A DNA stretch of 64,000 nt, taken from assembly GCA_943737045.1 (NCBI GenBank), contig CALSFV010000487.1, positions 1 through 64,000 on the forward strand. Reading direction: 5' to 3'. Positions 1-12,200 of the stretch are shown here, piece by piece (within the stretch, counting starts at the first letter, position 1; every line of letters starts with the position of its first letter). The position numbers and the translations under genes were made by a program. A model generated the notes under the pieces. The model was given only the letters and a program-made list of their open reading frames with translations. It was not told the DNA's origin and did not search any database. The DNA comes from Parapristionchus giblindavisi. Lineage: Eukaryota; Nematoda; Chromadorea; Rhabditida; Diplogasteridae.

Positions 1-815
1 AGATGGAGAGATATGGAGGAGGAGGGGGAAAGGGGGAGGAGTGGAGGGTAGGGGAGGGGAGCGGCAGGGAGGAGGGGAGGGGAGGAGGAGGGGGGGGGGG
101 GGAGAGAGGAGGAAGGGAAATGTAGTGGAGGAATGAATGTGAACATGGTGGAATATAGTATAATATCAATAATATAGATATACGGTAGATAATTGTTAAT
201 TTGATAGAGTACATAAAATAGAATAAGTGTATTATTTGTATAACAGAACGAATACAGTTCGGATCAATAAATATATGAATAGAAATAATGATAATCAATA
301 GAGGAGAATCAAAGTGAGAAACTTTAAAAAAGATGAATATGCGAACATGTTATATCCTCCCCTCTCCTCTCCTCCTCCTCTTCTCCTCCATCCTCTTCCT
401 CTTCTTCTACTTCATTTCACTTTGAGAATCCGATAGAACAGATGGGGAAAGGTGTAATCTACATGTACGAGAATGATCTGAATCTCCATGACACAGCTGA
501 AAGAAGGAAGGAGAGGGAGAGGGATGGACGAAGAGGGAGGGGGGAGGGAGGAAGAGGGAGGGGGAGGGAGGGAGGAGAGACTGGAAGGAGGTAGAGTAAG
601 AGATGGAGAAAGACTGTGGTTACCGGATAGTGATAGATACATTTCTTTCACAAATATTCATAAATCATTTGGTAATCTTTATGGAATGAGAATGAAGATC
701 TACAGTAGAATGAACTTTGAATAGTTAATGATAACCATTATAATGGTATGATATATAAGATTTGTGATTATGAACTCATCATCAAATTGATCTCATATGG
801 AAACAATAAATTATA
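1..815. other. Intergenic, purine-rich low complexity
   Basis: No gene is recognised. Bases 1-120 and about 484-610 are long GA-rich and G-rich runs on the + strand, and about 355-415 is a CT-rich counterpart. Open frames through the purine blocks encode only Glu/Gly/Arg or Ser/Pro/Leu runs, which is what such simple DNA gives, so I do not call them genes. Confidence 0.7.
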
Positions 816-823
816 GACTGAAC

Positions 824-1236
824 CAGTTCCGTGCGAAAAAAATGTTACGAAAAAAATTCGAAAAATGAAAATTTTTCGAATTTTTTCTCGACCAATTTTT
901 GTTTTCTCTATCGAAAACATCAATTCGGTAAAATTGACTATCGACACAATGGAAATGTAAGAATTGCAACTGTGCGATTCTTAATTGAATCTGTTTACAC
1001 GATAAAATATTCACATTTTACTCAAGTGAAAAAAAAATCTTTATGGAATAAATCGAAATTGTTGTCTCCAAATTTTGAATTTATGTTAAAATGCCATAAA
1101 TTTTTTAAATGTTGTGACTTTTTATGTATGAGCATTTTTCGAATTTTCCGAATTTTTTTCAAAAAAAATTGTCGAAAAAGTTTCTCGAGAAAACCCGAAG
1201 AATCGAAAACCGAAAAACGAAAAATGTACAGCCCTG
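824..1236. mobile_element. hAT-like non-autonomous element (MITE), 413 bp
   Basis: Left end CAGTTCCGTGCGAAAA and right end (read inward) CAGGGCTGTACATTTTTCG are similar terminal inverted repeats. The element is flanked by an exact 8-bp direct repeat, GACTGAAC, at 816-823 and 1237-1244. Eight-base target duplications and CAG-starting ends are the signature of hAT elements. The inside is rich in AATTTTTCGAA-type palindromic tracts. The long frame at 831-1274 crosses the element and its flank and has no protein-like composition. Family assignment is by ends and target duplication only; no transposase is present. Confidence 0.75.
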
Positions 1237-1244
1237 GACTGAAC

Positions 1245-1931
1245 TGTTACAATGAGAGATATAAGAATACATAAAAATTGAGAAGTAAACTATAAATGTA
1301 AAGAATTTGATTGTAGATTTATGAAAGAATGGAATTAGATGATGAAGAAGAAGAAGAGACGATATAAGTGAAAAAAGTGAAATAGAATAGTATATGAATG
1401 AAGTGAATTGAAGGAATGAAGAAGGAAATGGAATAGAATGAAAAGGAGATATTTATCAACCATTTATAGATTAGAAATCATAAACGGAAGGTCATAAAAG
1501 AATAGATAGAGATATCAAATGTACACCATATAGTGTGAAGATGGAAAAAAAGAGAATAGAAGATGAAACTCCGCCCACTTTTATATTCATTGACTCCGCC
1601 CACTTTTAAGGATAATATAACTTGATGAAGAAATATGGATAATGATGAAGATATTGGAAATTGATATGATATATTCATATTTGTATGATGGAAATCTTAA
1701 TAAATAGAATTGAATATATTGAGATGAATACTTCTTTCTATTCCATCATTCTTCTATAATATATTATTCTGTTTCTCATTGTGAAGTACAAGATGGACCC
1801 ATCTATTAGTGAAGACCCTCTTATGAACAATAGGGGAGAGGGAGAGTTACAGAGGGAGAGGGAGAGGGAGAGGGACAGATTAACGGATGAGGAGAGTTAG
1901 AGCTTAGTTCATCCCCTTAGGACCTATTAGT
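1245..1931. other. Intergenic, upstream of the LRR-Ig gene
   Basis: No gene is seen. It holds two copies of ACTCCGCCCACTTTTA at about 1568 and 1593, and a GGGAGA-type repeat at about 1832-1872. The last part is presumably promoter and 5' untranslated region of the gene starting at 1932. Confidence 0.5.
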
Positions 1932-4195
1932 ATGTGGTTGCTTCTCACTCTATATTATCTTATTCTCTTCATCAATTCAACACAATCAGGTAGATCATTC
2001 ACTTCATTTCAATCAATCAATCAATCAATATCAGTTTCATGTCGTCGTTTCTTCATATCCAATCGTCCATCATTAGATTGTTCATCATCTTCATTATCTA
2101 TTCTTCCTCCTCTTCCTCAATCTATTGTATCTCTTAGTCTACAACATAATTCATTCCATATTATCGATCGATTACCATTATCATACGGTAGAATAATCAT
2201 AAGATGAATCAATCAATAATCTATTTAGAAAGTCTTTTAACTCTTCGATTGGATTACTGTAATATAACTAAGATTCATCCACGTTCATTTTCTATTCTAA
2301 ATAATCTCATATCATTAGATCTCAGTCATAATTCATTAGAAATTGTAAGTTATAATCATTTAATCAATCGATAAATTCAATTATTGATTGATATAGATAT
2401 CATTACCTGGATTGACTAGATTACGTACTCTTCTTCTATCACATAATCAATTGATCTATCTTCCTAATCTCTCATCATTCAAATCACTTCGGATATTGGA
2501 TATATCATCTAATAGAATACGATCAATATCTTCTCATTTTATTCCATCTCATGTTAGTTCATTTAAATGTTAATATTCATATTAATTACAATATTTTTAA
2601 AAACGTATAAAAATATTTGTGGTGTTCCAAACTCGAGAGTCACTAGATATCATTTTATCGCACTCAAAATCTTTTGAAAAGTTCATGAGAATTTATGATT
2701 ACATTGCGATGAAATTTCGGAAGAAATGTTCATTTGTTTCATTCTTATACAAGAAAAAGATATATAAGGTTTCAAAATATGTTCTAAGCAAACAAAATGA
2801 ATGAGATATAGGAAGGAATCTCAATTGTTCAATATAAAATTTTTTTTTCTAAATAGATATATTAGTAATGAATTTCAGATAGAATCTCTTTTATTAAATA
2901 AAAATAATCTAACTAATATTCCTCCCCTTCCTTCTTTGTTCAAACTTCAAGTTAGTTTTTTTCTCTGCTTTTTTCTTCTTATTAACTTCATCAACTGCAC
3001 ATTTTCAGTGTTCATTTGTTCTTTTTTTCGTCTTCAATATTTCTCGTCCATAAATAGTTTTAATATTTCAGGAATTAGATATTTCATCAAATTCGTTATC
3101 ATGTGATTGTCTTCTTTATCCATTTATTAAATGGTCATCGAATATAATTCTCTTTGATTCAAATTCTCTCAATTGTTCACTCAATTCAACATTCAACTGT
3201 AATCTTTTATTGGATCACAATAATGAAGACAAATTCATAATCAATACTCAACCACATCCTAATGTTAGTTTTGTAATACTTTATATATTTAAGGAATAAT
3301 TTATTGTGGAAAAAAAGAATAGATATGAAGAGAATGTAATAGATTTGAATGGTTGACAAGATTTGTCCTCTATAATCAAATGATTCTTTGTAATATCTTA
3401 TTATATGAAAGACATCATTTTCATCTACTCAACCATACTATATATTTAGATGTATATGTAATAGTATATGTGATATTTGAGAAAGAGAAAGAATGAAGAT
3501 ATATCATTATAGGAGGAATTGTGTTGTACCTTTCGTGGACCTCGTAATAGTACAACATATTGGGAAGAAAAAGGAAAGATAATGAATGAAATGAGAATTG
3601 AATATATATTAGATGGTTAGATTATATTGAATTCAATCACATACTATTATATTATTCTTAGTTCTTTTAACTCCTTCAGTCATTTACATGATATAGTCAG
3701 TCTTTCTATTGAAAAACAATCTATTTTCTAACTAAGGATAGAAAGAGAAAAGGAAAATGATTTGTAGTCATTGAAGGTCTTGCAACGAAAAGTTGTATCG
3801 TAGCTCATTCACTCGGAACTTTTACGTGTATTGGAGTATACGGTAATGATACAGTATCCCGCACCTTTCATATCGATATTCCTCCTATTGTGCTTGCATA
3901 TCAATCAGATGTAAGTACTGTATCTATCCTTCAATTCAATCAATAATATCTATTTCAGATTGTATTCTATGTCATTTTCTCATTATGTCTATTCATATTA
4001 CTAATACCTATACTTCTACTAATCAATAGATACTGTAGAATTCCCTCTAAGACTTCAAAACAATCAATATCTCCATCATTGATATCATTATCATCAATGG
4101 ATTCATCTCAATGGGAATCAGTTACTCCTCGTATTCTTTTATCTAATCCTCCATTGGCTATTCCTGAATGTCATTCTGTTATGTCACTTCCATAA
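1932..4195 (+). CDS. LRR-Ig single-pass membrane protein (IGLR-type)
   Basis: Cell-surface protein of unknown ligand. Exon 1 (1932-1989) encodes a hydrophobic signal peptide (MWLLLTLYYLILFINSTQS). A 45-bp intron (1990-2034) is needed to continue in frame into a cysteine-bearing LRR cap (2035-2187). Leucine-rich repeats follow in exons at about 2230-2344, 2400-2553, 2880-2950 and 3072 on (SLDLSHNSL, LRILDISSNRI, LLLNKNNLTNIPPLPSL, LDISSNSLSCDC), then an LRR C-terminal cap. Exons at about 3513 and 3790-3910 encode an Ig-like domain: CTFRGPRNSTTYW at the first strand pair and the GTFTCIGVYG motif at the second cysteine. The last exon from about 3959 encodes one transmembrane helix (IVFYVIFSLCLFILLIPILL) and a Ser-rich cytoplasmic tail. 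The order LRR-Ig-TM matches nematode IGLR/LRIG-like proteins. Internal exon edges are read by eye. Confidence 0.78.
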
Positions 4196-6261
4196 TGACA
4201 ATGAATGAATGAATGAATGAATGAATGAATGGATATAATGAGATAGTGTGGAAGATGTGAGTATAGAATAGAGTAATGAGAATAGAAAGGGTAATTGGAG
4301 AATGAAATAGATGAAAGAAGATAAAAGAGAAGGAAGAAACAACGATTAAAATGAACGATTACCACTATCTAATTGAAACATTTAAATAGATGAAATGAAA
4401 TGAAGAAATTAAGGGATGAATGTTATTATTCTATTCTCTATTCCATTATATCCTATTGCAAAGTCAATACTTTTATCTATTCACTAATTAAAGATGAATG
4501 TTTATGCAAATCATTTGAAATCGATTACAGTTTATATGTACAACTGTCTAATGATATGCAAGACAATAAATAGAGTGAGCACTCATCAGTGGTAAAACTC
4601 ACACGAAACCTATTATCGAACTTTCAATGAGATATCAAAAATTATTCATTCACATCCTTCCATAAACCAATAAGCTCATCGCTATCTTTCTGTCGTTATA
4701 GTATCTTTCTTTATAGTACGAAAATAGCCCACCTTTAAAAATGTGTGACGCTTTTTTAATACATAACATAACAAAGTATTTTAATTGCAAAAAAAAAGAT
4801 GTGTGCAAAATCAATGAAGAAAACAATTACTAACAATAACAAACTAACAATTTACAAATTACATCAAAGGAAATAAAGAGAAGAAATGGGCGTGAACTGT
4901 CTGTCTGTTATCCTCATTTATTCTGAAAGATCAAAGATCAATCTTCAGTCTCGTATAGATGTCAGGTTTAGAAAAATTCCACAGGTAAGAAATTCTCACC
5001 AAATCAGCAAACGCACACACAGTTTTCATCTATCAACGAATATACTCACAGAAATAAAAGACAACCTACAGTGTTCTCAGATGAGAAAAATTAAAACCGA
5101 CAGATCGGGTAAATTTATTTCCCGATTTCCCAACAAAAAATGGGGAAATTCGCTGCGTGAAAAATTGATTTTTCGATGGAAAAATGATTGTGTGAAGCTT
5201 TCGATTTTTTCGCATATTTTGAGAAAGCAAAAGCAAAAAAGGATTCTAACGAAATTTCGAAATTAAATTTTCGAATGATCCTTCCTGGTAGTGCAGACCT
5301 ATTGTGAGGTCTTTCGAGGAACACTTATCAAAATGGAATCAAAAACGATTTAAGAATTTCTGCTAACCATAATCACACTTATCTTTTAATAATGCGAGAA
5401 AATAGCAGTTTTGAAAAGAAAGTGTTTTTATCAGCTAAAATCGAAAATTTTCTCGAAATATCCCGACTTTTGAAACCCGGAAATTTTTTTCCAAAGCTTC
5501 GCTAACACACATGGTGTCCCTCCCCGAGCAGTTTAATGGGCGGAGCCAGAATCAAAATGTATTAACGAAAATGATTCGTCACAATGTTTCCCTGTTTTCC
5601 CCCGCTTTTCCTTAACTAATGTTTTCTTCTTTCCATTTTTTCACTCTTCATTGTTGCGGAACCAGCAAAAGCATAACAGTTAATGCTATGAAATGTACAT
5701 TTTATTTAACATTACTTACATACCCAGAACAGGCAGAGTGACTAACAAGGAATACGAGTAAGAGAATGATAAACTCTTCTCCATCACACCGGAGCCAAAT
5801 CGAAAACAATGGAACATTCCAATATAATTAAACTGGATTAATTCCATCACCATACCGTATCTCAACCAACTCGAATCGATTCTACTTTACATACTCTACT
5901 CAAGTTCTACTTACAATTAATATAGGTCATATATATGTACAATTAGTCTAGCGAATGGACACTTTCAATGAAACAATAAATATGGATTTCCTCAGGAAAT
6001 ATGGTTGATGAGAGTAACTTCGTTATACGAAGAACTCTCGGGAATACATCGATGGTAATGATGGAGAGGAGGAATTGTAAGACTATCACAGGATAAAGCA
6101 GGCACAATATCAATCAAGATGAGTATGGAGACCAAAGATCAATTGGTTCTTCTATGTAATTAAGATAGAATACTAAAAATATTCTTTTCATAAAGGCACT
6201 TAGAGGCAAGTAGGGCAATCGACAGTTTGGAAATGGGAGATGAGGGCGATAATTAATATTA
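4196..6261. other. Intergenic, AT-rich
   Basis: No gene is supported. It begins with a (GAAT)n microsatellite at about 4200-4231. The 4886-5266 frame lacks protein-like composition and lies in AT-rich DNA with many AAAATTTTCGA-type tracts resembling degraded MITE sequence (about 5090-5510). The motif GGGCGGAG occurs at 5538. Confidence 0.5.
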
Positions 6262-9200
6262 TTAATTAAGATTTAGAGGACGAGGATTCTCAGGAACCAG
6301 TGAAGTGAAAAACGTCGTGATGAAGGTAAAACAAGTCGATAAGAAGATCTGCATTCCAGTTCGAATCTAAAATAATAAAAATATGTCCAAATTCCGAAAC
6401 AAGATTACACAGTAAAATAATTCTACTCAAGTCTTAGGTATAGTATCATTAGATTTAAATGTATGTGTACCTCTTGTACAGCAGCAGGTGGTTCTAGATC
6501 ATCTTCAACATCAACAACTCCACCATTTTCTCCATCATTATTATTAGCTGTTTCTCTTAATCTCGCCCGTTCAGCTGCTATAGCAGCTGCTGCTGCACGA
6601 CGATTTGCTTCATCCGCAGCTGCCTTCAACAAATCATATTACGATATTTATAATCAATATATTACGAAATCATGGATAAACTTATAAAAGGCGTTTACCT
6701 GCGCACGTCGCATTTGGATAAATAGGACGAATAGAGTAACTGCAGTAACGAGAAGAGCTCTGAATGTTCAGTTTATCAAGTATAAACAAAGAATACTCTA
6801 ACCTCTCAATAGTAGCATAAGAGTAAACAACGACAGCAAGAAGAATCAAACGAAGGAATCGATAAGCTCGTTCGAGTGCATCAACTTGTACTGCTCCATT
6901 CTCTACCTCTGCACCACCTCCTCCAGCTACAGCATTCTAAAATTAAACCGATTCGTAATTAATATTAATTCATAATTAAAATACTGCAGCATATTCAGCA
7001 TAACACGGATCTCCTGTAAAAACGTAGGAAAATGAGACCTTTTCCCGACAGTTTTAAATTTTATCTCACCGATTTGTATGAAACTTGTTTGATTAATCGT
7101 AATGAGGGAAATGAGAAGGCCTAGGCACTTGATTTCGCCAAATTTGCATTTTTATCGATTTTTTGATCTACCACTTCGGGGAGCTATATCTCACTCAAAT
7201 TTTGAGCTAAAGCAAAAAAAATTTTTCAATCGATTCGAAATTAACTAATCTACTATGCGAAATGTATGGGCAAAAACGCCATCTTCTACCTGTTTTCTTC
7301 GAAAAACTGATTTTTTCAGTACATTATGCTATTTTTCTCAAACTTTTTCAACAAAGGGTACGATTTTTATTCGCGATTCTAATTCCCCATCCCCGAGTTG
7401 AGGTAATCACATATTTCATCAGCCGTAACTCACGACAAGCCATATCGATCCTCAGAGTAGACCCGGACTGCGTTATTTTCATTCAAAAATGCATTTCTTA
7501 TATCACCTCTTCTCATTGTCATGCAAATTCGCAATTATGGTATACCAATCGATAGATCTCGACGAGCTCTATAAAAATGATCTAATAGTAAAAGTCATGA
7601 AAGTTGACCGTTTTCAAGATATGCTTGAAAATCCGTTTTTGAACTATAGTGGTATACCAAATTGCTGTGCAATGAAGACTGACACCCTCTTCCTCTCTCT
7701 TTGCATGCAGTCAATGCTCTTCCAGCTTCATTCGACGCTCGAATCTCCTCCATCACATCGACAAGTGGCAGCACAATATCAGACCGGAGAAGATATCTCA
7801 GTACGATTTCGCCCTCTGTCTCTACAAGCGAATGCTCAAGGAAGTGCAGCAGGGAGAGGGAATTGATCTTCTCGTTGAGTCTTTCAATGAGTACCAGCAA
7901 ACTACTGATCATCCCAAGCCGATGGGATGGGCACTGAGAATCACGAAGAAGGAAAGTAAGTACAACCAGAAGGCGAAGGATCTGGCTACGGCACTTTTCA
8001 ACGAGTATTACAATGATGCCAAGAAACTGCGTGCGGAGGAGGCCGATAAGAGAATGAAGGAGAGAGTGGACATCCTTCCCGCTGACTAGGGAATGGTATC
8101 TATGCCGGATGAAACTACGGGAAGTGACATACATAGCGATAATCAGCATGACTGACTTAGTAAGAATCAATTTTCAAAGTCTGCTATTTATCGATTTTTT
8201 AAGCTAAACCCGTCACATATCCACCTTTATCCATATTTCAGAATTCGTATTTCTCAATGATGAATATCTCAGATAAACCTTTTTGCTGTTTTATTTGTTA
8301 TCCTTTCCTATAATATTATTAATAAATAATTTTAGAAAAACACACTGGAGAAAGCAAAGAACGTTTCTTTGCGAATCGATTGCATTGCAGAGCAATTTGG
8401 TATACCACTATAGTTCAAAAACGGATTTTCAAGCATATCTTGAAAACGGTCAACTTTCATGACTTTCACTATTAGGTCATTTTTATAGAGCTCGTCGAGA
8501 TCTATCGATTGGTATACCATAATTGCGAATTTGCATGACAATGAGAAGAGGTGATATAAGAAATGCATTTTTGAATGAAAATAACGCAAAGTCCGGGTCC
8601 ACTCTGAGGATCGATATGGCTTGTCGTGAGTTACGGCTGATGAAATATGTTCTTACCTCAATTAGGGGATGGGGAATCAGAATCGCGAATAAAAATCGTA
8701 CCCTTTGTTGAAAAATGTTGAGAAAAATAGCATAATGTACTGAAAAAAATCAGTTTTTCGAAGAAAACAAGTAGAAGATGGCGTTTTTGCCCATACATTT
8801 CGCATAGTATCTTCAAGATTAGTTAATTTCGAGTCGATTGAAAAAAAATTTTTTGCTTTATCTCAAAATTTGAGTGAGATATGGCTCCCCGAAGTGGTAG
8901 ATCAAAAAATCGATAAAAATGCAAATTTGGCGAAATCAAGTGCCTAGGCCTTCTCATTTCCCTCATTACCATTAATCAAACAAGTTTCATCCAAATCGGT
9001 GAGATAAAATTTAAAACTGTCGGTTGGCTTCTTTCATTCTTACAGGAGATCCGTGATAATACTTTAATCGTATATTTTGATCGATGGGTTTAATTCAATA
9101 ACGACAACTACCTCAACAGCTGGTGCTTGAAGATCTCCATTAACAGCAGGGACAGCATTCACCGCAGCCTGAACGTTCATTCCTTGCTGAAATGAACAAC

Positions 9201-12200
9201 AATAAAAACACTGAAACGAACAACAATCCAAATATATTTGATAATTCTTCAACTTTTCAAATGTTTTAAATCGAACTCGAGATCACACCATGAAATTTTC
9301 GTTGATTCCTTTTCCGCCATCTAGGCTTTTTTCATTTAAAGGTAATAGTCTAAGATTGGAATTCTCTAAATACCGATTTAGTTACCGTTCCTTGTACAAA
9401 TACTTTAAAAACTGAGATCAAGTTATTTGCTGTTAATTACTTCGTTATTATTTCAATCAGTATATAAATGTTATATTCTCGTTTTTTTGCCAGTTAGAGA
9501 AGATATATATAAAAATCATATACATAGAGAAACTTTAAAACAAACCTGAACTGGGTAGATCGCAGCATTTACTCCTTGGGGAAACTGGACACCAGTGGAA
9601 AACCCAGCCATTTGTTGCTGATAACTGAATATGATAGTATTTTAATGATCGCAGAAACAAGAGGGGATTGAATATGGAGACCATACAGACATGGCGCATG
9701 GTTATCCCATGGGATAGACCCACCCGCAAATTTTTGAAAAAGTAGGTAACCCACCACCAAAAAAAAGTTAACAAGTACTGAAATATGAATCGATTCAAAC
9801 AAATTTGATTTTTCGTTTCGAGAGTCGCGTACCCACTGAGAACACAGTGGACAATAAGAAATAAGAAAATTATACTGGGAAGGTATTGTTTGGAGGAGTG
9901 CATTTTCAGGCATGATTATCGCGTACTGAATTTATTTTTTCTATTTCCTTGGTCTTAGCATATAAAAATTATTTTTTGCGTCATTTCTCGTCCATACATT
10001 TTCGGTACCCTCGCCGTCTATTTTTATATAGTGGGTCAATTGTCGAAATAGGGTGGGTAGATCCACAAAATTTGTTATTTTTGCTTAAAAATCCTCATTT
10101 TTAGCTTCCTTTTTTTATCAAGTGGCCTAAAATTGGCTTTATATAGTGGGTCAATCCTCGCACTGCGAGGGCATGGCAATGTATGTTTCTCGTCGCGTAC
10201 CGACAGAGATTCAAATTTTCCATATAGAAATGTAAAACGAACGCGTCAAACTCATTTGCCAGAGCGTTATCCCACCGTAGGTACCATGGGATAACGCGCT
10301 GGAAATCCTCTTAAACGCAATGAATACTAAATTTCTCGAGTTTCATGATTTTCTCTGTTGGTACCCGATCAGATTGATTTATACTATGCATGTAATATAG
10401 TGCAGTATTGAAAAAATCGCAAAATCGCATATTATTATAATCAGTTCTCGTTCTTACTGTACGATAAATAGTCTAACTGTCAACCGAAATATTAACGGAG
10501 TTTTAAAAAAATTATAATTTCCCCCATTTTTTGTGTACCCACCGGCATTTTTTCCCCGAAAATCTACGTTACCCACCCGCATTTTTCTGTCATGGGATAA
10601 CCATGGACCATATCTGAGACCATAGGTCGAAAAGTATGTCACAAAGTACCCAGCCTGACCGGATTTTGATCCAAAAGTACACAAAAATCGAAAAACATGA
10701 CCGGATTTTGAAACCGATAACCTAGCTATTCGACCTATGATGAAGACAAAAAACTTACTACGACATGTAAGAGGCATAATAGTTAGAGTATGCCTGAGCG
10801 TAATCACCGGAAGCCATAGAAGTCTAGAAAGAATCTTAGTTACGATCTGATTCTACACATGTTATAACGTACAGGTTGCAAATGTTGTGCATATTGTGAG
10901 TAGTAAGCACTCCAAGGGTTTGAATATATATTTGCAGTAGAAGTACTATCATTCCCAGTCGGAGCAGCGGCTTGAGATGATGGAGACGGAGTCGGACTAT
11001 AAACAATATCAATAAACTCATATGCATAGGTCGAAAAGTAGGTTATAAAGTACCAAGCCTGACCGGATTTTGAGCCAAAATTGCACAAAAATTGAAAAAC
11101 CTGACCGGATTTAGGGCCAAATTTGCCAAAAATCGAAAAACCTGACCGGATTTTGAAAACCGATAACCTAGCTATTCGACCTATGCTCATATGGTAAAAC
11201 GAGAGAACCACTTACACTACTCTCTTCTGAATAGTCGGTTGTTGTGGAGTCGTTGTCGCGAGGTGGAAAAACTACAACGTTAATGCTTAAGAAACACTAT
11301 GGTGAACAGACAAAAATGTACCCAGTTAAAGTACTTTAAAAGCTAACGGATCCAGCGTTTTATTCTTTTCATTATACAACGTTTCATTATACAGCATTTC
11401 ATTATTTTTGCCGTACTTTACACCCCAACCATATAAAAATCTTTACCGTTTATAAAAACATTTGACCTTATTGCGAACAGGCTTGAATATGATCATTATT
11501 AAATTAGCAAGAGATATCAATATTGAACAAAAAACTTACTTTAGTTCCTTCCACATTTCGCTCAGCTAGAATCTCTCCAATAGATTTTTCATCGCGAAGA
11601 ACGGTACCAGCATATATCAACCTCTGCGAACGAACATCCTGAATTTGAAAAAAATTATTTCCGATGAATTTATATCATACATGGGCGGGGTACCTGGAGC
11701 TCGATTCTACAGGGGGCATCCGAACGAAAATGGTTAATTCTACAGGGGGGGGGGCCTCACTTTTTCTTTAAAAAATTCACCTGTCATTTTTTACAGGGGG
11801 CATTACACAAATTTTCGAAAAGTCGTAATTTTACAGGGGCACCCCATGTATGATTTATATTAATGACTGACTGACAGGTTCTTTTCAAACGTTCGCTAGC
11901 AGATTTTTTTTAAATTCTAATCAGATGTTCCGAATTTAACGGCGTATCAAGCTGTAGAAAAAAAGTCGAATCGAATATGTTCTATACGTTCGAAAAAAAA
12001 TTTACAATAGCTAACCAGTAAGAAAGTTTCGAGATACTTAAGGAATTTTCGCTAAATGATTTTTTTTAAATATTTAATATTTTGCATTGTTTTTTCCCTA
12101 TCACACCGGTGTTTTATTTTTATCTCAAAATAAACTTAATCTCATATATTAGAAGAATACTCAAGACATAGCCAAACTATTACAATGAAGTTGTTTTGAA

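Noticed and set aside
412..724. Ser/Pro/Leu- and Glu/Gly/Arg-rich frames
   Set aside because: They translate simple GA/CT repeats on either strand.
831..1274. 147-codon open frame
   Set aside because: It runs across the hAT-like element and its target duplication, and its Lys/Phe/Asn-rich composition follows the AT-rich repeat.
4886..5266. 126-codon open frame
   Set aside because: No recognisable motif, no splice context, and it lies in degraded AAATTTTCGA-type repeat sequence.
7262..7555. Open frame in the left arm of the foldback, mirrored at 8332-8589
   Set aside because: The same residues appear on the opposite strand in the other arm, so it is arm sequence rather than a gene.
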